This document shows positions 5,011 through 5,105 of a DNA stretch of 5,105 bases, piece by piece. The position numbers and the translations under genes are program-made. Within the stretch, counting starts at the first letter, position 1. Each line of letters starts with the position of its first letter. The DNA is from Mariprofundaceae bacterium (GTDB taxonomy: Bacteria; Pseudomonadota; Zetaproteobacteria; Mariprofundales; Mariprofundaceae): the NCBI GenBank assembly GCA_030950875.1, contig JAUZQS010000164.1, positions 1 through 5,105 on the forward strand, read 5' to 3'. The notes beneath the pieces were generated by a model that had not been told where the DNA came from, ran no database searches, and saw only the letters and a program-made list of their open reading frames with translations.

Positions 5011-5105
5011 AAAACCTCGGGAATGACAAGCATTTTTAATATGCTTTAGGATATGATCCTTGAATCAATGGGGTCAAAGGAACAAGCAAGGGCGCGGCAG
5101 TATTT
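5011..5105. other. Right-edge non-coding stretch with small hairpins and a REP half-site
   Basis: No gene is recognisable. Two small perfect inverted repeats occur: AAGCAT/ATGCTT (5028-5033, 5041-5046) and AGGAT/ATCCT (5048-5052, 5056-5060). They are followed by AATCAATGGGGTCA (5063-5076), the left half of the REP sequence used elsewhere in the window. After it the bases become GC-richer and unlike any REP copy. This may be the edge of another element or of a gene beyond the window. With the fliS leader and copy B, it makes 4753-5105 free of genes. Confidence 0.45.

Overview
This window looks like chromosomal DNA from a motile Gram-negative proteobacterium. It is moderately AT-rich. Rep-type helicase, AlgC/ManB-type hexose-phosphate mutase and FliS/FliT flagellar chaperones fit the beta/gamma/zeta group. 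No marker gene fixes the genus, so this placement is inference.

Layout, left to right. (1) 1-528, minus strand: the first 176 codons of a phosphomannomutase/phosphoglucomutase that runs off the left edge. (2) 529-772: a divergent intergenic region carrying a MITE-like element with perfect 13-bp terminal inverted repeats. (3) 773-2740, plus strand: a complete Rep helicase with all superfamily 1A motifs. (4) 2741-2990: no convincing gene. It holds a 192-bp inverted-repeat element whose 36-bp stem pairs much better as minus-strand RNA than as plus-strand RNA. (5) 2991-3683, minus: a complete NarL/FixJ-type response regulator. A good sigma70-like promoter just upstream fixes its start. (6) 3684-3980: the regulator promoter, then a REP-type repeat cluster. 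(7) 3981-4752, minus: fliS and a fliT-like gene overlapping by 11 bp. (8) 4753-5105: the fliS leader and promoter region, a palindrome followed by a T tract, a second copy of the 127-bp REP-pair element and a further REP half-site.

How the genes relate. FliS and FliT are export chaperones of the late flagellar filament and cap proteins and are almost certainly co-translated. The response regulator lies downstream in the same orientation but has its own promoter and no partner kinase in view, so a link to motility is only a possibility. The mutase (surface polysaccharide precursors) and Rep (replication fork progression) are unrelated housekeeping genes that diverge from a shared, element-filled spacer.

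The most unusual content is between the genes. Three different non-coding inverted-repeat families occupy most of the spacers, and none has a transposase gene in the window. One of them (2766-2957) shows a strand-specific G-U pairing bias that suggests a structured RNA. Another (REP pairs) brackets fliST in direct orientation.
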